Positions 1 through 7,537 of a stretch of DNA of 38,462 nucleotides are shown piece after piece. Made by a program: the position numbers and the translations under genes. This DNA comes from Brevibacterium picturae. Lineage in GTDB: Bacteria; Actinomycetota; Actinomycetes; Actinomycetales; Brevibacteriaceae. Position 1 is the stretch's first letter. Every line of letters begins with the position of its first letter. The notes under the pieces were generated by a model, which saw nothing but the letters and a program-made list of their open reading frames with translations, had not been told where the DNA came from and ran no database searches. The stretch lies in the NCBI RefSeq assembly GCF_030453725.1, contig NZ_JAKDJU010000009.1, positions 1 through 38,462 on the forward strand, read 5' to 3'.

Positions 1-1199
1 GCTGCCAATTCCTGGCGGGCGAACTCTCGTGCCCAGGAATCGGCGGCGAGGACGGTGTCGACCGTATGTTCGGCGGCGGGCTCGTGTGCCTGCAGCGCTC
101 GTTCGATGCCCTTGTCGATGCCGGTGAATGGGATCTCCCCATTCACGAAGGCTTCGACGAGGACCTCGTTGGCGGCGTTGAATACCGCGGGGAAGCTCTT
201 TCTCCTCCGTCCGGCTTCGACAGCCAGCCCCAGTGCGGGGAAGGCAACGTGGTTGACGGGTTCGAACGACCAATGCATCGGCTGACCCCAGTTGTTGGCC
301 ACGGCACCGGAGGCCAGGCGCTGGGTCTGACCATCGGCCTGAGTGCCGAGTGCATAGGCGATGGGCAGCTTCATATCCGGCGGGGAGATCTGCGCGATCG
401 TCGAGGCGTCACTGAACTCGACCATCGAATGGATCTGGGACTGCGGGTGGACGACGACTTCGATGTGGTCGAAGTCGATGTCGAAGAGCAGATGGGCCTC
501 GATGACTTCGAGGCCCTTGTTGACCAGGGTCGCCGAGTTGATGGTGATCATCGACCCCATCGACCAGGTGGGATGTTTCAGCGCCTGAGCCGGGGTGACA
601 CGACGCAGCGCATCACGGGTCATGCCGCGAAACGGCCCACCAGAAGCCGTGATGACGAGTTTGCTCACCTCACCGTGAGTGCCCGAACGCAGTGCCTGCG
701 CGATCGCGGAGTGCTCACTGTCGACGGGAATCAGAGCCGCTCCGGTGCGGGCTGCGGCGTCGAGGACGATCGAGCCGCCGATGATGAGCGACTCCTTGTT
801 CGCCAACGCCACATCGGTGCCGCGATCAAGGGCAGCCAGAGTTGCGCCGAGTCCGGCGGCACCGGTGACCGCGTTGAGGACGATGTCGCACGAGCGCCCG
901 GCGACCACCTCGGCGGCATCGGGACCCACGTGGATCTCACGGACGGGATCGCTGATTCCCCGCTCGTCGGCAGCCTGCTCCAGCCGCTGCCGGATCTCGG
1001 GCGCGCCGCCCTCCGGCGGGGTGGTGAGGCCGATGACGGGGACCGAGAACTCGAGGGCCTGGACGACCAACGCATCGAGTTGGGTGCCAGCCGCGAGGCC
1101 GATGACCTCGAAGGCTGCTGCGTTCTCCGCCAGGACGTCGAGGGCCTGGGTGCCGACCGAACCGGTCGAGCCGACTACAATGATTCTACGTTTACTCAC
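1..1199 (-). CDS. dxr: 1-deoxy-D-xylulose 5-phosphate reductoisomerase, C-terminus cut by window edge
   Basis: Converts 1-deoxy-D-xylulose 5-phosphate to MEP with NADPH, the committed step of the non-mevalonate isoprenoid pathway in the cytoplasm. The minus frame opens with GTG at 1199 (S-K-R-R-I-I-V-V) and runs into the NADPH-binding glycine motif GSTGSVG. Further in, it reads TASGGPFRGMT, the family's catalytic-loop motif, and then HPTWSMGSMITINSATL and HPQSQIHSMVEF, both typical of Dxr. The frame stays open to base 1, so about 400 residues are visible and the end lies outside the window. It is divergent from the acyl-CoA dehydrogenase. The long plus-strand reading frame across the same DNA is an antisense artefact of GC bias. 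Confidence 0.96.
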   Translation of the reverse strand, partial: MSKRRIIVVGSTGSVGTQALDVLAENAAAFEVIGLAAGTQLDALVVQALEFSVPVIGLTTPPEGGAPEIRQRLEQAADERGISDPVREIHVGPDAAEVVAGRSCDIVLNAVTGAAGLGATLAALDRGTDVALANKESLIIGGSIVLDAAARTGAALIPVDSEHSAIAQALRSGTHGEVSKLVITASGGPFRGMTRDALRRVTPAQALKHPTWSMGSMITINSATLVNKGLEVIEAHLLFDIDFDHIEVVVHPQSQIHSMVEFSDASTIAQISPPDMKLPIAYALGTQADGQTQRLASGAVANNWGQPMHWSFEPVNHVAFPALGLAVEAGRRRKSFPAVFNAANEVLVEAFVNGEIPFTGIDKGIERALQAHEPAAEHTVDTVLAADSWAREFARQELA

Positions 1200-1237
1200 G
1201 CCTACCGATAATGCCAAAGTTCTCTGAGAAATGACTC

Positions 1238-1249
1238 GACACCGGTGTC
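1238..1249. promoter_or_regulatory. 12-bp perfect palindrome between divergent genes
   Basis: GACACCGGTGTC is a perfect 12-bp palindrome centred between the dxr start (1199) and the acyl-CoA dehydrogenase start (1299). The position and symmetry suit a dimeric repressor site controlling one or both genes. No regulator gene is adjacent, so this is an inference from symmetry only. Confidence 0.3.
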
Positions 1250-1298
1250 ATCGGCGGCGTGAGATATGCAATGCGAATCAATGGCGAGAGAGGTTTTT

Positions 1299-2498
1299 AT
1301 GAGTGCAGCGCTGAGCCCCGACGACATTCTGGGATTGGATTCGGTCTTCGAGGAAGATGACCTCGAATTCGCGTCGATCGTGAAGAAATGGCTTGATGAG
1401 AACGTCCGAGACAAGATCGGCGACTACTTCCTCGACGCCACGATCCCCGCCCGGGAGCTCGCGGAGGGACTCGGCGAGCTCGGGCTGCTGGGCATGCACC
1501 TCGACGGCTACGGCTGCGGCGGGTCCACCGCCACCCAGTATGGTCTGGCCTGTCGTGAACTCGAAGCCGTGGACTCGGGTCTGCGCTCTCTCGTCTCGGT
1601 CCAGGGATCCCTTGCCATGTTCGCCATCCACCACTTCGGCTCCGAGGCGCAGAAGGAAGAGTGGCTGCCGAAGATGGCGGCAGGCAAGGCCATCGGCTGC
1701 TTCGGTCTGACCGAACCGGATGTCGGCTCCGACCCCTCGGGGATGAAGACGACGGCGAAGAAGGACGGGTCCGACTGGATCCTCAACGGCGCGAAGATGT
1801 GGATCACGAACTCCCCCGTCTCCGACGTCATGGTCGTGTGGGCCAAGACCGAGGAGACCAACGCCAAGGGTGAGCCAGTCGTCCGCGGTTTCGTCGTCCC
1901 CAGTGACACCGAGGGCGTCCAGACTCCTGAGATCCACCGCAAGATCTCCCTGCGCGCCTCGATCACCGGCGAGATCGTCCTCGACAACGTCCGGTTGCCC
2001 GAAGACGCCATGCTGCCTGAGGCAAAAGGTCTCAAGGGGCCGCTGTCCTGCCTGTCCGAAGCCCGCTACGGAATCGTCTTCGGCGTCACGGGCGCCGCAC
2101 GCGACGCTCTCCAGTCTGCGCTCGAATACACGGGCACTCGTGTCCAGTTCGACCGGCCGCTCTCCTCATTCCAGATCAGCCAGCAGAAGCTGGCGAAGGC
2201 CTTCGGCCAGTACTCGCAGATCACTCTGCTCGCCGCTCATCTGGGCAAGCTCAAGGATTCGGAGCAGGGAGTGCGTCCCGAGCAGATCAGCCTGGGCAAG
2301 ATGGTCAACGTCGACACGGCGATGAACGTGTGCCGTGACCTGCGCGCACTGTTCGGCGGTTCCGGCATCACCAGCGAATACCCACCGCTGCGTCATGCCG
2401 TCAACCTCGAGACCGTGCTCACCTACGAGGGCACCCACGAGGTCCATCAGCTCACGCTGGGCCGCAGCCTCACAGGAATCAACGCCTTCGCCAACTGA
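1299..2498 (+). CDS. acyl-CoA dehydrogenase, glutaryl-CoA dehydrogenase-like
   Basis: FAD-dependent acyl-CoA dehydrogenase that oxidises an acyl-CoA thioester and passes electrons to ETF. About 399 residues. Visible motifs are GCFGLTEPDVGSDPSGMKTTA (FAD/substrate loop), WILNGAKMWITN, and a C-terminal segment containing GGSGITSEYPPLRHAVNLE followed by TYEGTHEVHQLTLGRSLTG, which holds the YEGT catalytic-base region. The overall pattern, including RYGIVFG and LTYEGTHEVH, is closest to glutaryl-CoA dehydrogenases, so a role in lysine/tryptophan breakdown is likely but not proven. I chose the ATG at 1299 because GAGAGAGG lies 5 bases upstream; an in-frame ATG at 1266 would add 11 unconvincing residues. 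A 12-bp palindrome sits 50 bases upstream and repeats follow the stop. Confidence 0.9.
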   Translation: MSAALSPDDILGLDSVFEEDDLEFASIVKKWLDENVRDKIGDYFLDATIPARELAEGLGELGLLGMHLDGYGCGGSTATQYGLACRELEAVDSGLRSLVSVQGSLAMFAIHHFGSEAQKEEWLPKMAAGKAIGCFGLTEPDVGSDPSGMKTTAKKDGSDWILNGAKMWITNSPVSDVMVVWAKTEETNAKGEPVVRGFVVPSDTEGVQTPEIHRKISLRASITGEIVLDNVRLPEDAMLPEAKGLKGPLSCLSEARYGIVFGVTGAARDALQSALEYTGTRVQFDRPLSSFQISQQKLAKAFGQYSQITLLAAHLGKLKDSEQGVRPEQISLGKMVNVDTAMNVCRDLRALFGGSGITSEYPPLRHAVNLETVLTYEGTHEVHQLTLGRSLTGINAFAN

Positions 2499-2513
2499 TT
2501 CGCGGCAAGCTCC

Positions 2514-2582
2514 GGCGCTGCGGAGGCGTCGGGTACGGCGCTGCGGAGGCGTCGGGTACGGCGCTGCGGAGGCCTCAGGTAC
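2514..2582. repeat. three tandem 23-bp repeats
   Basis: Copies at 2514-2536, 2537-2559 and 2560-2582. The first two are identical (GGCGCTGCGGAGGCGTCGGG then TAC); the third differs at two bases. The array begins 15 bases after the acyl-CoA dehydrogenase stop and is non-coding. Confidence 0.93.
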
Positions 2583-2590
2583 GGGCAGGC

Positions 2591-2664
2591 CAACAACCGC
2601 TAGCAAGAAGTGTGAGCGTAGTGCACAAATGCACTACCTCTACACGTCTGGCTAGCGGTTGTTG
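2591..2664. repeat. 74-bp near-perfect palindrome between convergent genes
   Basis: Two 35-base arms (2591-2625 and 2630-2664) flank a 4-base CAAA loop. The outer 14 bp (CAACAACCGCTAGC) and inner 8 bp (GTAGTGCA) are perfect; 29 of 35 positions match with no gaps, and 31 pair in RNA if G-U is allowed. It lies between the convergent acyl-CoA dehydrogenase and methyltransferase genes. It could act as a bidirectional terminator, but it lacks a T-run and is longer than ordinary terminators. A mobile palindromic element is the alternative. Confidence 0.85.
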
Positions 2665-2712
2665 CCATTCGCCGCCGGCTGCCTCTGAACGGCCCCCGCT
2701 GAACGCGTGCGC

Positions 2713-3606
2713 TCAGTCGCGCAGCTGCAGTTCGAGCACCGCTGTCTGTTCGTCATCGCCGAGGGTGCTGCCAGTGCTGAAGCCCAGCTGCGTTGCGAAG
2801 TCCGCGGCACTGTGCAGCTGTTCGCTGCCGAGTTCGATGAGCAGCACCCCGCTGGGCGCCAACCACTGCCGTGATTCACCGATGAGGCGGCGGACCAGGT
2901 CCAGTCCGTCAGCTCCCCCGAACAGAGCAGTCGGAGCCTCATGGTCAAGCGCCTCACGAGGCAGGAATTCGGCAGCAGAATCCGGAACGTAGGGCGGAAC
3001 TGCGGAGATGACGTCGAAGCCGCCGGCCAGAGTCTGCGGCAGACCCGTCAGTGTGTTGAGAAGATGGGGGTGGGCCTCGGGTCCGACATTCATCCGCGCG
3101 CAGTCGAGTGCCGTTTCATCGTGGTCGCCGAGGTGGATCTGCGTTCCTGGGTCTGCTCGAGACACCGTCGTGGCTACGGCTCCCACACCACAGAATGCTT
3201 CCAAGAAGCGTACCGTGCCTCCGGCTTCCTCCATGCCACAGCTGGCAGCCTGTGCGCCACGCTGTGCAGCTTTCGAGCCACGGGCCGCCTTCAGAGCCAG
3301 GATCGATTGCGCCGCCAGCAGATGAGTTCTCTGCCGGGGCACAAAAACGCCTGGAGCGACGGCGATTCGCTGGCCCGCGAATTCGACCCACCCGACGATC
3401 TGTTCGAGAGGTTCTCCGGCGACGCGGCGGGCCAGGAACTCCGCCAAGATAGGGTGGCTGCTCGTTGCATCATGGCGGTCGGCCATGTCGCGGGCGGCCG
3501 GATCGCGTGAGGCTTCCTGCGCGGCTTGCAGCAGGATCCGGGCCTCGTCCTCGGCGAAGACGCACCCCGCGTTCCGCAGGTGAGCAACCACAGTGGCGCA
3601 GCTCAT
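2713..3606 (-). CDS. PrmC/HemK-related class I methyltransferase with altered active-site motif
   Basis: Putative SAM-dependent methyltransferase related to PrmC, which methylates the glutamine of release factors. About 297 residues: an N-terminal helical domain, then a Rossmann methyltransferase domain with FLEAFCGVGAVA (SAM loop) and HLGDHDETALDCARMNV. The catalytic NPPY (or NAPY) position reads SAVPPYVPDSA, so the asparagine that holds the substrate amide is valine. The segment EALDHEAPTALFGGADGLDL matches the layout of the actinobacterial PrmC-related family of unknown substrate. The ATG at 3606 is preferred because GAGG lies 8 bases upstream; an upstream start at 3711 would run back into the next gene. 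Its substrate is unknown. Confidence 0.72.
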   Translation of the reverse strand: MSCATVVAHLRNAGCVFAEDEARILLQAAQEASRDPAARDMADRHDATSSHPILAEFLARRVAGEPLEQIVGWVEFAGQRIAVAPGVFVPRQRTHLLAAQSILALKAARGSKAAQRGAQAASCGMEEAGGTVRFLEAFCGVGAVATTVSRADPGTQIHLGDHDETALDCARMNVGPEAHPHLLNTLTGLPQTLAGGFDVISAVPPYVPDSAAEFLPREALDHEAPTALFGGADGLDLVRRLIGESRQWLAPSGVLLIELGSEQLHSAADFATQLGFSTGSTLGDDEQTAVLELQLRD

Positions 3607-3634
3607 CTGCTCAGCCTCATCCGGACCGGAGGCG

Positions 3635-4450
3635 TCAGGCCCCAGGGAGTATCTCCTGGGACAGCCACTCCAGGCTGGATTCTGCATCGAGGGCTCTCTG
3701 GTCTGTGACAATCAGCGCCCGGTCCGGTGCCAGTGGGATCACGGCGGCTGATTCGACTCGGGAGTCTCGCATTGCTTGGTCGATGTTCGCCGTCTCCCCG
3801 GCGACGGTGATGCCGACTCCCTCAAATCTGGAGCGGATGACCTTGACCGATGCTCGACCGGAGTTGATTGGTGGGGCATCGATCGTGTGGACGAGCACGG
3901 AGGTGATGGCGTCGTCTACCCCGCGCGCCGAGAGCCGAGCGGTCGCCGTATTAGCAGACGACGTTGCGTCAGCAGACGACGCCGTATCCGCAGACAACGT
4001 TGCGTCAGCACACGACACCGTATCCGCAGCGGAGACAGAGGAGACAGAGGACACGGACGACGCGGCTGCCGAGCGCACGTCGACACTGGCACCGATTCGG
4101 ACGGCTCCGAGGATGCTCAGCGCCCGAGCGATCGGTGGAACATCCTCGGCGATGACGATTCTTTCATTCTCTGTGCCGATGATGCCCATGGCACGGAGGA
4201 TGCCGCCGAGCTTCGCACTCCGATCGAGCACCTCCGCGCGATCGAGTTCCACGGGCTTCGACAACGCCTTGACCAGACGCGGGTCGGTGACTTCGCGGCC
4301 ATCGACCATCGGTTTGTCCGGGGACGGCCCGGTCAGGACGATGTCATCGGCCCCGTTCATGACGATCGGGAAGTCGAGCAGCTCGTACACCGGGTTGAGC
4401 GTTCCGGCCGCGGTGTCTGTGGGTGCTTCGAAGTAGTGGAAATCAGTCAA
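3635..4450 (-). CDS. uncharacterised actinobacterial protein with repeat-rich linker, possibly ANL-like
   Basis: 271 residues, not confidently recognised. The N-terminal half contains a segment reading ILRAMGI then ERIVIAEDVPPIARALSILG then AVRIGASVDV, faintly like the N-terminal subdomain of AMP-binding (ANL) acyl-CoA synthetases; this may be the actinobacterial family TIGR03089. No adenylation P-loop or other catalytic motif is visible, so enzyme activity is doubtful. Residues about 128-164 form a Ser/Ala/Asp/Thr-rich linker made by an 18-bp repeat. The gene starts at TTG 4450 inside the end of the DivIVA-like gene (8-bp overlap) with no Shine-Dalgarno of its own, so its translation is probably coupled. 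An internal ATG at residue 31 is an alternative start. Confidence 0.5.
   Translation of the reverse strand: MTDFHYFEAPTDTAAGTLNPVYELLDFPIVMNGADDIVLTGPSPDKPMVDGREVTDPRLVKALSKPVELDRAEVLDRSAKLGGILRAMGIIGTENERIVIAEDVPPIARALSILGAVRIGASVDVRSAAASSVSSVSSVSAADTVSCADATLSADTASSADATSSANTATARLSARGVDDAITSVLVHTIDAPPINSGRASVKVIRSRFEGVGITVAGETANIDQAMRDSRVESAAVIPLAPDRALIVTDQRALDAESSLEWLSQEILPGA
3954..4025. repeat. in-frame 18-bp (2 x 36-bp) coding minisatellite
   Basis: Four degenerate 18-bp units at 3954-3971, 3972-3989, 3990-4007 and 4008-4025. Units 1 and 3 end GTTGCGTCA and units 2 and 4 end CGTATCC, so the array is really two 36-bp copies. It keeps the reading frame of the host gene and encodes a low-complexity A/D/S/T linker. 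A second short GAGACAGAG repeat follows at about 4030-4052. Confidence 0.88.
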
Positions 4451-5003
4451 CGGAGGCCATCACTTCGACGACGCGGTCGATGAAGGCATCCACCTGGTCC
4501 TCGTCGTAGGCTTTGTTGCCCTTGGCCGTCTTGAACAGGACGCGGCGGACCTGGTCGACGCTCATCGCCACGCCCTGAGTGAAGTACGCGTTGACCTTCT
4601 CGCACATGTCATCGACCTGGTCGATGTCGTAGCCGATGACACCGGGAGCCGGATTGTCAAAGTGCTCGCCGGGTTCGCGCACCAGGCGTCCCCGCAGGGA
4701 CGCGGCCACACGGGTCAGCTCGGATACCCAGGCGTCTTGGCCCGACTGCGCGATGAGGCGGTCACGCGCCTGTTTGGCGAAGGCGTCTTCGAGACGGTCG
4801 AGGGCGGCATCGACGACGGCGACGTGGTAGCCCTTGCGCACCAGGTCGAAGCCGACCGTGCGCACCGCGCGGGAGTCGAGGTCACCGGGCTGCGGGGTGG
4901 GACGTTCGAAGGATTCGCGCGCACGTTTGAAGAAGCTGTCGACCTGTTTCGGGTCGTAGCCGTTCTTCCATCCGGACATTCGGGGGAAAGTCGTGTCCGC
5001 CAT
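4443..5003 (-). CDS. DivIVA-repeat (DivI1A domain) protein
   Basis: 186-residue cytoplasmic protein made almost entirely of short DivIVA-type motifs: GYDPKQVDSFFKRAR, GYHVAVVDAALDRLEDAF, GYDIDQVDDMCEKV and AYDEDQVDAFIDRVVEVM. The GYD-x-x-x-VD-x-F/L core marks the membrane-binding head of DivIVA/Wag31 proteins, but no long coiled coil follows, so it is not the main polar-growth scaffold. It is probably an accessory protein tied to the cell pole or division; that role is inferred from the motifs. The ATG at 5003 has a strong GGAGG 5 bases upstream. It appears to start the transcription unit that continues into the next two genes. Confidence 0.75.
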   Translation of the reverse strand: MADTTFPRMSGWKNGYDPKQVDSFFKRARESFERPTPQPGDLDSRAVRTVGFDLVRKGYHVAVVDAALDRLEDAFAKQARDRLIAQSGQDAWVSELTRVAASLRGRLVREPGEHFDNPAPGVIGYDIDQVDDMCEKVNAYFTQGVAMSVDQVRRVLFKTAKGNKAYDEDQVDAFIDRVVEVMASVD

Positions 5004-5085
5004 GTTGCCTCCAGAAGCGAATCGCCGTATTGGTCATTTTCACCATGATAAATGGCGAACACGGAAAATGCGTGTCCGCGCTTTC

Positions 5086-6393
5086 TCAGTCGGCGGCGGC
5101 GAGCTGTCCGCAGGCTCCGTCGATGTCCGAGCCGCGGGTATCGCGGATGGTCGTCGGGATCCCCTGGTCGATGAGCCGGCGCACGAATTCGTCCGCCACC
5201 GCCGGTTCGGATGCCGTCCAGACGGAGCCGGGGGTCGGGTTGAGCGGGATCGGATTGACGTGCACCCAGCCGCGCCCGCGGGCGTTGAGTTTCTTCGCCA
5301 GCAGCTCTGCGCGCCAGGGGTGGTCGTTCATGTCTTTGATGAGGGCGTATTCGATGCTCACCCGACGTCCCGTCACCTGGTAGTAGTTGAATGCGGCGTC
5401 GATGGCCTCATCGGCCTTCCACCGGGTGTTGACCGGGATCATCTCGTCGCGCAGCTCATCGTCGGGTGCGTGGAGGCTGAGCGCGAAGGTGACCGGGATG
5501 TCCTCGGCGGCGAGTTTGTTGATACCGGGGACCAGTCCGACCGTGGAGATGGTGATTCGGCGGGCTGACATCCCCAGCCCCTGCGGTGCGGGCTCGACGA
5601 ACCGGCGCACCGCGTTCATCACCCGTTTGTAGTTGGCCAGGGGTTCGCCCATCCCCATGAAGACGATGTTGGAGACGCGTTCGGGTCCCGTCGCCGAGGC
5701 GGCCGCTCCCGATTCATCGACCGTGGCCTCAGATGATTCGCCCTGAGCCTCATCGGCTTCTGCGCCCAGCGCGGTCTCGCCTTCGGCTGGCATGTCCCCG
5801 GAGGGCGCCGGGGCAAGCTCGCCGTCGGCGATGACCTGATTGGCGCGGATGACCTGTTCGACGATCTCGGCCGCGGACATGTTGCGCGTCAGTCCCTGCT
5901 GGCCCGTGGCGCAGAAGGGACAGTTCATTCCGCAGCCGCACTGGCTGGAGACGCACAGGGTGACGCGGTTGCGGTAGCGCATGAGCACCGATTCGACGAG
6001 CGCACCGTCGTAGAGGCGCCACAGGAATTTGATCGTGTCGCCGTTCTCGGTCCGCAGGCGGCGGACCTCGGTCAGGAGGTGTGGGAAGAAACGCTCCTGC
6101 AGGTCGGTACGCAGGTCCTTGGGAAGGTCCGTCATGGACTCGACGTCGGTCTGGTAGTGCGAGAAGTAATGGGTCGAGATCTGCTTGGCGCGGAAGGCGG
6201 GCAGTCCCATCTCCTTGACCGCTTCGATGCGTTCGTCCATCGTCATATCGGCCAGATGCTGCTTCGGCTGACTGGCTCGCGGTGATTTGAAATTGAGCAG
6301 CGGACGACCGTCGCGCGTCGGCGTCTTCGAAGTCGTGCCGTCTGCGTGTTCGACGACGGGCCGTGTCTGCCTGTTACCTGCTTGAGAACTCAC
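5086..6393 (-). CDS. rlmN: dual-specificity 23S rRNA A2503 / tRNA A37 methyltransferase RlmN
   Basis: Radical-SAM enzyme that adds a C2 methyl to A2503 of 23S rRNA and A37 of some tRNAs. 435 residues. The [4Fe-4S] motif CxxxCxxC is C154, C158 and C161 in QCGCGMNCPFCATG; the methyl-carrier Cys is C428 near the end (DIDGACGQ). IVFMGMGEPLANY and ALSLHAPDDELR are family signatures. An insert of about 48 acidic, Ala/Glu-rich residues (191-238) separates the radical-SAM core from the IVFMGMGEP strand and makes the protein longer than usual. It starts at GTG 6393. It lies downstream of cdsA, probably in the pyrH-frr-cdsA unit. Confidence 0.96.
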   Translation of the reverse strand: MSSQAGNRQTRPVVEHADGTTSKTPTRDGRPLLNFKSPRASQPKQHLADMTMDERIEAVKEMGLPAFRAKQISTHYFSHYQTDVESMTDLPKDLRTDLQERFFPHLLTEVRRLRTENGDTIKFLWRLYDGALVESVLMRYRNRVTLCVSSQCGCGMNCPFCATGQQGLTRNMSAAEIVEQVIRANQVIADGELAPAPSGDMPAEGETALGAEADEAQGESSEATVDESGAAASATGPERVSNIVFMGMGEPLANYKRVMNAVRRFVEPAPQGLGMSARRITISTVGLVPGINKLAAEDIPVTFALSLHAPDDELRDEMIPVNTRWKADEAIDAAFNYYQVTGRRVSIEYALIKDMNDHPWRAELLAKKLNARGRGWVHVNPIPLNPTPGSVWTASEPAVADEFVRRLIDQGIPTTIRDTRGSDIDGACGQLAAAD

Positions 6394-6514
6394 TCGCCCA
6401 TTGTCTCATGGGAGCCATTCTTGTGGGATGTGTGTGCCGCCACGGCAGGTGACGGCCCTCCCCCGACCGGCCACGACCGTGCCACGGCGTGTGTGAGCCG
6501 GACCGGCGCGGCCC

Positions 6515-7537
6515 TCAGAGGTAGCCGGGCAGGACCGAGAACATCACCAGAGCCACCGGGGCGGTGGGCAGAATCGAATCGAGCCGATCCATGACGCCGC
6601 CGTGGCCCGGCAGCAGTGTCCCCATGTCCTTGAGTTCGAGATCGCGTTTGATCATCGATTCGCTGAAGTCGCCGAGGGTGGCGAAGGCCGGGATGACGAC
6701 GCCGATGACCAGTCCTGTCCAGAACGGGGCGTCGAAGAGAGTCAGTGCGAGGACGGTCGCGACCGCGGCGGCGAAGATCACCGAGCCGATGTAGCCCTCC
6801 CAGGACTTCTTCGGGGAGATCCTGGGGGCGATCGGGTGCTTGCCCCAGAGGACGCCGAAGACGTAGCCGCCGGTATCCGAGGCGACGACGCTGGCGAGGA
6901 AGAGGATGACGTAGAGGTTGCCGTCGGGCTGGGTCAGCAGATACACGACGAAGCAGGCCATGAGGCCGACGTAGGTCAGCGCGAACAGGGACAGCGAGAC
7001 GTCCTTGACCGCGTTCTTGCGTCGCTCGACCATGGTGAAGAGCATGACGGCGCCGGCGCTTGCGGCAAAGGTCACCCACAGTGCTTCACGACCGCCGACG
7101 AATGTCGCCACCACCATGCAGGCTGCGGACACCATGGTCGGGAACCGCGACACGAGTGATCCCGAACGGGACAGGGCATTGGCCAGTTCCCACATCGCAG
7201 CGACGATGGCGATGAGGATGATGAAGAGGAAGGAGATCGGGAAGACGATGAGGGAGACCAGGACGATGCCGCCGATGAGCAGCCCGATGCCGATTGCTGC
7301 GGGCAGATTCCGTCCGGCCTTGCCGTAGTCCTTCGGAGCCTCCTCGGGGACGTCCTGCCCGGTCTCAGCGACCGGGTTCGTCTCCGGATCTTCCGGCGAA
7401 TAATCCTTACCGGAGTTGCGCAGATCTCTGCGCTTGGGGAACGGGGTCTGTGAGCTTGAGGCATGCGGATCCGGATCCGACCCCCCGAGGGGAGCCGGAT
7501 CGGACGCTTGATTGCCTGACCCGGTCAACGCGATCAT
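6515..7537 (-). CDS. cdsA: phosphatidate cytidylyltransferase
   Basis: Makes CDP-diacylglycerol from CTP and phosphatidic acid at the membrane, the branch point of phospholipid synthesis. 340 residues: a polar N-terminal tail of about 75 residues rich in P, D and S, then about eight membrane segments beginning near LPAAIGIGLLIGGIVLVSL. The family signature reads LGDFSESMIKRDLELKDMG followed by HGGVMDRLDS near the C-terminus. The ATG at 7537 shares one base with the frr stop codon (TGATG), indicating translational coupling. Confidence 0.96.
   Translation of the reverse strand: MIALTGSGNQASDPAPLGGSDPDPHASSSQTPFPKRRDLRNSGKDYSPEDPETNPVAETGQDVPEEAPKDYGKAGRNLPAAIGIGLLIGGIVLVSLIVFPISFLFIILIAIVAAMWELANALSRSGSLVSRFPTMVSAACMVVATFVGGREALWVTFAASAGAVMLFTMVERRKNAVKDVSLSLFALTYVGLMACFVVYLLTQPDGNLYVILFLASVVASDTGGYVFGVLWGKHPIAPRISPKKSWEGYIGSVIFAAAVATVLALTLFDAPFWTGLVIGVVIPAFATLGDFSESMIKRDLELKDMGTLLPGHGGVMDRLDSILPTAPVALVMFSVLPGYL

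Noticed and set aside
66..1211. 381-codon plus-strand open frame over dxr
   Set aside because: Antisense shadow of dxr; no family features.
2591..2664. Palindrome as an integron attC site
   Set aside because: The required RYYYAAC and GTTRRRY boxes are not present and no integrase or cassette array is nearby.
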